Positions 6,295-10,492 of a stretch of DNA of 10,492 nt are shown piece by piece (positions within the stretch are counted from its first letter, which is position 1; the number at the start of each line of letters is the position of its first letter). The translations under genes and the position numbers were made by a program. Under the pieces are notes generated by a model. It made no database searches, was not told the origin of the DNA, and saw nothing but the letters and a program-made list of their open reading frames with translations. The DNA lies in contig JADGIF010000344.1 of the NCBI GenBank assembly GCA_018985225.1, positions 1 through 10,492 on the forward strand. Direction: 5' to 3'. The DNA comes from Amoeboradix gromovi. Lineage: Eukaryota; Sanchytriomycota; Sanchytriomycetes; Sanchytriales; Sanchytriaceae.

Positions 6295-9012
6295 ATGAAT
6301 CTGTTTGGGGATTTGGATCTGGACGATGAAATGAAAAATGCTTTAAACTCTGAATTTGTCAACAATTTGATGCTTGGCAATTTGATATCAACATCTAACA
6401 ATAACGTGAACCATAGCAGAGACTCGCCTTCCTCGCTTCCTCTGCCACGAATAAAAGTCACCTTAGCAGAATCTACTTTGGACATTCAACTCAAATCCAA
6501 AGTGTATATTCCTGACCATCCTATTGATTCTAATAAGCAAATAGAAGAACAAGATACTCATCACACCCTTAGCCTTGATGATTTAGACTGGAATGTTTGC
6601 ATTGACAATTGGGATAAAGCCATCAATTACGACAAGTACAACAAAACTAATCCTACGAACTACTACATGTTATTGTTTCCTGTCCCTAACTACCACTTAA
6701 TACACAATATGCAGCATCTAGTTGATGATAAGTGTGCGTTGTTGCTTGATCAAAATGACCCATACCTCCATATAGACTATAATACCTTGACTCAGCCACG
6801 TAAGATGACCAGTGTTAATGATGCATTGAGCAGTATAAAGCAACGCTTTAACGGATATATGTATCAGTTAAATAGTGTGCGTCAAACTATGCAATATCAG
6901 CTGCACCATACCGATGCAGCCATAAAACTTTACACAGTCTTTTATCCATTGCACTACACAAAGAACGATTTGAGACATTATCATAGACCGCCATACACTC
7001 CTAAATCCGGGTTAATTCAATTCTTACCCTTAAAGCAAAGAAATCATCGTAAAATACAATTTGCAAAGGATTTGTTGGCTCGAGATGGTAGAATAATATT
7101 ATTAGAGTATTCAGAGGAATATCCCTTGTTGATGCAGAACAAAGGAATGACATCATTGATGCAGAACTTTACACGGACTACCGATGATGTTGTTAATAAA
7201 CCATATGGATCAATGCACAACCTGGAAGAGAACGAAGTAAGTCCATTGTTTGGATTTGGTAACATAGAAAACAACGAGTGTATAACACTGCTGGTTAACA
7301 ATCTATTCAGAGCACCACTTGTGCAGCATGAGCCGTCAAAAACTGATTTTTTATTCATACATTACACCTATAAGCAACAGAGCAAGTATTACATCAGATC
7401 TCTGCCACATATATTTATAGCGGGACAGCAACTGCCGGCCGATGTGATACAACCGCCACAAAGTAGGAAGCATTTGCTAATGTTGAAGAACAGAGTCAAA
7501 CAAGCAGCATTTAGATTAGTGCAAAAGCATCCTAAAAGAGTGCTTCACATAGATTCATTAAAACACATGCTACCAGGATACAGCGATTCGCACCTAAAGA
7601 GTAAACTAAGAGATTTCATGGTACTTTGCAAACACAAGAAGAACCAATTTTGGGGACTCAAACAGGGAATTATAGTGCCAGATGACGTAGATTCATTATG
7701 TACCCCTGAACAAGTGTGTCTTCATCATGCTATGCTTGCTGGAGAGCAAAGATTAAGGGATTTGGGGTTTAATTCTATAAAGGACGACGAGAATGACTTC
7801 AACATGGAGTTGGAAGAACAGGTTGCTGGATGGATATTGACTCGTAATTTTATGAATGCTGTACAAGGAAAATGTATGCTGCAACTATATGGACAAGGAG
7901 ATCCTACGGGTTGTGGATTGGGAACTAGTTATATTAAAACAAGCAGCAAGGATGTGTTTTTAAGGGAAAATGAGACTATGGATGACAGAATGAAAGAACT
8001 ATCAAATAGGCCTAAAAACGCGCAGAAGTTCACATTGGCGGAGCAGCAGAATATATACAACACGGAGATTAACAAAATATTCAACAAACAAATGGAAGAT
8101 CTGAGAAACGTGGAAGTTCAAGATGTTCTGGATACCACTGCTGATAGCAATGACCAACAGCAGGACCAACAGCCTGATCCAATGGACGTGTCTGACATGT
8201 CCATAGTTAGGAACACAAAGACATTAGTGATTACCAGGAAATGGAACAATAATGGAGAAGAAGAAGAGCGGCAAGAGATTGTTAGAGACCCGCAAGTGAT
8301 TAATCAATATTTAGCATTAAAACAACAGCAGCAACAGCAATCCACACAAGCAGACGTGGCAAGCACTGAAGGACAGAAAACTAGAAAATGCAGAGCCTGC
8401 GGGTCTACAACTCATATAAAGACCAGCAAGTACTGCCCAATGAATAAGAATCATGGTGAGCACTTGGAGAAGGAGCGAACAAAGAAACGTAAACAGTCGT
8501 CTGCGATGGCGAAACCCCATCCACATGCTCGCAAAACTTTGAATGAGAAATTAAACAATGCATTTGAAAAGATAATCATCCAGATGACAAGTAATCCTGA
8601 GTGTTTTATATTCAATTACCCAGTCACTGATGACATAGCGCCAAACTATTCCACAGAAATCCGAGAACCAATGGATTTTGGAACAATATTGCACAAATGC
8701 CAAATGCACAAGTACGTGGATAAGGAACACTTCATGAACGACGTGGATTTAATAAGAAAGAACTGCATGCAGTACAATGGAGAACAAGCTTTGGTAAGCA
8801 TACAAGCAACTAAGTTTGTAGGAATAGTAGAAAAAAAAGTGAAGATGAGCAAAAAGATACCTGAATTAGAAGGATTATTGGGGACGGAACAAAACGAAAA
8901 CACAAGCAATGCACAATCAATAACTTTAGGACAAAGCGTCACTGCTGCGAGCGAGTCTTCATCAGATCTAGAGGATTTGGAGGCGTTACTAAACAAGGAC
9001 GAGCTAGTGTAA
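6295..9012 (+). CDS. TAF1: TAF1, largest subunit of transcription factor TFIID, with one bromodomain
   Basis: TAF1 is the TFIID scaffold that binds TBP, TAF7 and promoter DNA. The open frame begins at TTG 6265. ATG 6295 was chosen because it starts directly at the conserved N-terminal block. The protein has 905 residues, about half the length of human TAF1. Order: NLFGDLDLDDEMK at 2-14, like the TAND-region FLFGNI..LDDE of animal TAF1; the DUF3591 core, about 235-555, with GRIILLEYSEEYPLLM, VNNLFRAP, a winged-helix segment and GDPTGCGLG; FTLAEQQNIY at about 579; a KTLVITRKW/VRDPQVINQY block (642-672); a short poly-Gln run; a C-x2-C-x4-H-x6-C zinc knuckle at 699-714; a KKRK basic patch; and one bromodomain (about 745-855) with the acetyl-lysine Asn in QYNG (N828). 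The tail is acidic. The conserved FGVPEEEI..LSRWE module of other TAF1 proteins is missing. The 264-bp gap before the gene shows no clear TATA box. The gene converges on the 7TM gene. Confidence 0.93.
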   Translation: MNLFGDLDLDDEMKNALNSEFVNNLMLGNLISTSNNNVNHSRDSPSSLPLPRIKVTLAESTLDIQLKSKVYIPDHPIDSNKQIEEQDTHHTLSLDDLDWNVCIDNWDKAINYDKYNKTNPTNYYMLLFPVPNYHLIHNMQHLVDDKCALLLDQNDPYLHIDYNTLTQPRKMTSVNDALSSIKQRFNGYMYQLNSVRQTMQYQLHHTDAAIKLYTVFYPLHYTKNDLRHYHRPPYTPKSGLIQFLPLKQRNHRKIQFAKDLLARDGRIILLEYSEEYPLLMQNKGMTSLMQNFTRTTDDVVNKPYGSMHNLEENEVSPLFGFGNIENNECITLLVNNLFRAPLVQHEPSKTDFLFIHYTYKQQSKYYIRSLPHIFIAGQQLPADVIQPPQSRKHLLMLKNRVKQAAFRLVQKHPKRVLHIDSLKHMLPGYSDSHLKSKLRDFMVLCKHKKNQFWGLKQGIIVPDDVDSLCTPEQVCLHHAMLAGEQRLRDLGFNSIKDDENDFNMELEEQVAGWILTRNFMNAVQGKCMLQLYGQGDPTGCGLGTSYIKTSSKDVFLRENETMDDRMKELSNRPKNAQKFTLAEQQNIYNTEINKIFNKQMEDLRNVEVQDVLDTTADSNDQQQDQQPDPMDVSDMSIVRNTKTLVITRKWNNNGEEEERQEIVRDPQVINQYLALKQQQQQQSTQADVASTEGQKTRKCRACGSTTHIKTSKYCPMNKNHGEHLEKERTKKRKQSSAMAKPHPHARKTLNEKLNNAFEKIIIQMTSNPECFIFNYPVTDDIAPNYSTEIREPMDFGTILHKCQMHKYVDKEHFMNDVDLIRKNCMQYNGEQALVSIQATKFVGIVEKKVKMSKKIPELEGLLGTEQNENTSNAQSITLGQSVTAASESSSDLEDLEALLNKDELV
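8322..8341 (+). repeat. CAA/CAG (poly-Gln) tract inside TAF1
   Basis: Mixed CAA/CAG codons encode six to seven consecutive Gln residues just before the zinc knuckle. A second Gln-rich run lies near 8155-8172. Interruption by CAA should make the tract fairly stable. Confidence 0.6.
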
Positions 9013-9017
9013 AACCA

Positions 9018-9029
9018 AATAAATTTATT
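9018..9029. terminator. Palindromic bidirectional poly(A) signal between TAF1 and the 7TM gene
   Basis: AATAAATTTATT is a perfect 12-bp palindrome, so each strand carries AATAAA. It lies in the 65-bp gap between the convergent stops of TAF1 (9012) and the 7TM gene (9078). For TAF1 the signal starts 6 bases after the stop. For the 7TM gene it lies 49 bases after the stop. Each signal fits its own gene, and the two 3' UTRs should overlap or nearly so. Confidence 0.6.
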
Positions 9030-9077
9030 GTGACTATCATCCAAACGGTTTGCCAATTCGGTTTTAATATTGCTTTT

Positions 9078-9899
9078 CTAAAAAAACTGTGAAGAATCAA
9101 ATGGTTCTAAATACGAGTTTAACCGCAGATCTGTGGTTACCTTCGATTCACGATTGATGCTAACAAGCAAATCGCTATAAAACTGTATAATTATATAGAT
9201 ACGCAGTAAATAAATTAAAGGACTGATAGAGAAATCTATAAGGAAAAAAAATCGAACAACAGCCATTGTAATTTCTAGAATCATAACAGCGAAGCAAGAT
9301 ATCTTCAAGTGCTTGCCCATTTTGGTGAGGATAATAGGCTTATACTCTAGAATGAAGTTTAACTTTCTTAAGAGAATAACAAACATATACAACTCAACAA
9401 GAGTAATGATAATGGAGAATGCTGAACTAAATATCATAAAGTATTGATAACTATCATCATCAACTTTTGATCGCTCAAGATTGATAACCACAGTTGGCAT
9501 TTGCATTACAGCGATAAGAAATGGAGCATATTTCAAATATTTGTCAAACTTGAAATAATAGCCCAAGGATTCGATTCGCAAAACATAGAGCCAGGTGACA
9601 ATCTGGACCATGAAGAACCAAACAACATTCATGGGGATATTAATGAGATACCAATGAAGTGAAGCGTCAGTTAATTCAGGCTGTTTTTGAGAGTCTGTAG
9701 GATTAAAGTATACATTTACCAAAGTTAAACAAGACTCTAAAAAACATAAGATTAGTCCCAAAACGGTTAAAATGTAAATCTTGCCAGTTTTATCACAAAA
9801 CACAGTATATGCATGAAGACTATACTGAAGAAATAAGCACGCAGAACCTCCCCAGCATGCAATGTAAACCATATCATTTAATTGCTGATAATCAAACAT
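9078..9899 (-). CDS. Orphan seven-transmembrane protein
   Basis: The 273-residue protein starts at ATG 9899-9897 (context ATAAATG) and ends at TAG. By eye it has seven hydrophobic segments, at about 9-31, 42-65, 83-108, 122-140, 153-178, 198-222 and 227-247. The short N-terminus should lie outside, and a short C-terminal tail of about 25 residues should lie inside. There is no cleavable signal peptide. The loops are short, and the third cytoplasmic loop is small (about 20 residues, with basic KMGKHLK). This is a GPCR-like topology, but I see no DRY, NPxxY or other class signature and no fungal pheromone-, nutrient- or opsin-receptor motif; no retinal Lys is evident in the last segment. A lineage-specific receptor family is possible; a membrane protein outside the GPCR class cannot be excluded. 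It shares a palindromic poly(A) signal with TAF1. Confidence 0.8.
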   Translation of the reverse strand: MFDYQQLNDMVYIACWGGSACLFLQYSLHAYTVFCDKTGKIYILTVLGLILCFLESCLTLVNVYFNPTDSQKQPELTDASLHWYLINIPMNVVWFFMVQIVTWLYVLRIESLGYYFKFDKYLKYAPFLIAVMQMPTVVINLERSKVDDDSYQYFMIFSSAFSIIITLVELYMFVILLRKLNFILEYKPIILTKMGKHLKISCFAVMILEITMAVVRFFFLIDFSISPLIYLLRIYIIIQFYSDLLVSINRESKVTTDLRLNSYLEPFDSSQFF

Positions 9900-10063
9900 T
9901 TATGGTTCGTGGAAAATTCCTTCTCGACTGTAACGTTTCAAAAAAAAGATAAATTAATTATTTTAAACAAGACATGCTAATGCTATGACAAATCAGGAAA
10001 TACGATACTCAGCTAAATCGCCTAAAATTCAAATTTCCCGTTATTATGATATGGGACGGCCAC

Positions 10064-10070
10064 TATAAAA
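10064..10070 (+). promoter_or_regulatory. TATA box (TATAAAA)
   Basis: A consensus TATAAAA lies 21 bases before the ATG at 10092. If it sets a start site about 30 bases downstream, transcription would begin near or past this ATG, so the later ATG at 10216 may be the used one. Confidence 0.4.
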
Positions 10071-10091
10071 ACTAATTTTACGGCAGTTATA

Positions 10092-10190
10092 ATGATTGCC
10101 CAAGCTATATTACTCCCACATACTCTCTTTTTAACTACACAATCAGTGTATTCAGAAACCGACCTAAAAATAAAGCGCAAGTGCAAGTAA
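10092..10190 (+). CDS. Tiny ORF, 32 residues (doubtful)
   Basis: The frame starts MIAQAILLPHTLFL, is mildly hydrophobic at first and ends in the basic KIKRKCK before TAA. After that stop the same frame stays open for 42 further codons and ends in KWDTKYKN-TAG, which matches the C-terminus of the coiled-coil gene at 54-1289. It may be a short peptide, part of a decayed gene, or chance. Confidence 0.2.
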   Translation: MIAQAILLPHTLFLTTQSVYSETDLKIKRKCK

Positions 10191-10215
10191 AGAGGAAAGG
10201 CGTTGATAGAGCGAA

Positions 10216-10335
10216 ATGAAGCATTTACTAGTCAAACGTTTACAAGGTGTGGCACTCTGCAGAAAAACAATTTGGAAACATGCGTATGTATCAAGTGGGA
10301 CACCAAATACAAAAACTAGACTAACTAGTTTTTAA
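10216..10335 (+). CDS. Tiny ORF, 39 residues (doubtful)
   Basis: The ORF starts MKHLLVKRLQGVALCRK and ends at TAA 10333-10335. It is basic with no acidic residues, which resembles a mitochondrial presequence, but it is too short to judge. It overlaps the 32-bp duplication in a different frame from the one shared with the coiled-coil gene. Confidence 0.15.
   Translation: MKHLLVKRLQGVALCRKTIWKHAYVSSGTPNTKTRLTSF
10295..10326 (+). repeat. 32-bp inverted duplication, copy B
   Basis: This is the partner of 47-78 on the opposite strand, identical at 30 of 32 bases. In the matching frame it encodes WDTKYKN and then TAG, against WDIKYKN and TAG in the coiled-coil gene. No similarity is seen beyond the block on either side. 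Confidence 0.75.
10311..10333 (+). repeat. Perfect hairpin, 9-bp stem and 5-nt loop, ending in T5
   Basis: AAAAACTAG (10311-10319) and CTAGTTTTT (10325-10333) are exact reverse complements around ACTAA. The right arm ends in five T. The hairpin arises where copy B of the duplication meets unique sequence; copy A does not form it. It could act in 3'-end formation, but this is inference. Confidence 0.55.
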
Positions 10336-10366
10336 AGGTGCTCCATACGCAGGAAATGCTATCATT

Positions 10367-10372
10367 AATAAA
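10367..10372 (+). terminator. Possible AATAAA poly(A) signal
   Basis: An AATAAA on the plus strand lies 31 bases after the TAA at 10335. Together with the TATA box at 10064 it would frame a transcript of roughly 300 bases. Another AATAAA lies at 10424-10429. Confidence 0.3.
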
Positions 10373-10492
10373 AGATCTTCTATTATACCAATTTTCTTTC
10401 ATTGATTGTATTCCCCTCTTCAAAATAAACTAGAAGACCCTACATCTCTTTCAAATATATGAGGTCTTTGAGCATCTAAGCAAAAGGTGCAT

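Larger units (their letters stand above)
9900..10492. other. Right-hand spacer with a possible small transcription unit (593 bp)
   Basis: Next to the 7TM start lies an AT-rich stretch (9938-9967) that probably belongs to its promoter. Further right are a TATA box (10064), two tiny ORFs, the second copy of the 32-bp duplication, a perfect hairpin (10311) and AATAAA signals at 10367 and 10424, all on the plus strand. The order TATA, short ORF, hairpin, AATAAA suggests a small plus-strand transcript. No tRNA, snRNA or known domain is seen. Confidence 0.5.

Noticed and set aside
8646-9056. 136-codon minus-strand open frame opposite the TAF1 bromodomain
   Set aside because: It is the shadow of a strongly supported TAF1 domain on the other strand, with no recognisable features.
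1290-10492. tRNA genes, CRISPR arrays, transposon terminal repeats and telomeric repeats
   Set aside because: No tRNA A/B-box pairs, regular spaced repeats, transposase domains or telomere-like arrays were found by eye in the spacers.

Overview
The window looks like nuclear DNA from a small, gene-dense, AT-rich eukaryotic genome. The evidence is TFIID and spliceosome proteins, an ADAM protease, AATAAA polyadenylation signals, TATA boxes, and no Shine-Dalgarno sites or operons. TAA, TAG and TGA all appear to act as stops. An early-diverging fungus or a fungus-like protist would fit, because TAF1 keeps a zinc knuckle and one bromodomain, a secreted ADAM is present and introns are nearly absent. 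The lineage is inference; the window holds no rRNA or other marker gene.

Layout. 54-1289 (-): a 411-residue Ser/acidic-rich coiled-coil protein with PP1- and LC8-docking motifs. 1290-2130: a long divergent spacer with a TATA box and a weak, interrupted reading frame. 2131-3372 (+): a short SART1/Snu66-like tri-snRNP protein that keeps its Hub1-binding HIND motif but lacks the usual C-terminal domain. 3373-4025: non-coding or decayed sequence. 4026-6030 (+): an ADAM (M12B) metalloprotease whose two frames join across a 19-nt GT-AG micro-intron. 6295-9012 (+): TAF1, the largest TFIID subunit, lacking one conserved module. 9018-9029: a palindromic polyadenylation signal serving two convergent genes. 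9078-9899 (-): an orphan seven-transmembrane protein. 9900-10492: a spacer with a TATA box, two tiny ORFs, a hairpin and a near-copy of the 3' end of the first gene.

The genes do not form an obvious pathway. Two concern core gene expression (SART1-like in splicing, TAF1 in transcription initiation), two are cell-surface or secreted (ADAM, 7TM), and one is a probable cytoskeletal or signalling scaffold. The most notable signals are the micro-intron placed exactly where the ADAM fold requires it, the reduced forms of SART1 and TAF1, the 32-bp inverted duplication (30/32 identical) between the two ends of the window, and the 12-bp bidirectional poly(A) palindrome.

In three genes the longest open frame starts at a non-ATG codon: TTG at 1319, GTG at 3945 and TTG at 6265. 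The first in-frame ATG was used as the start in each case.
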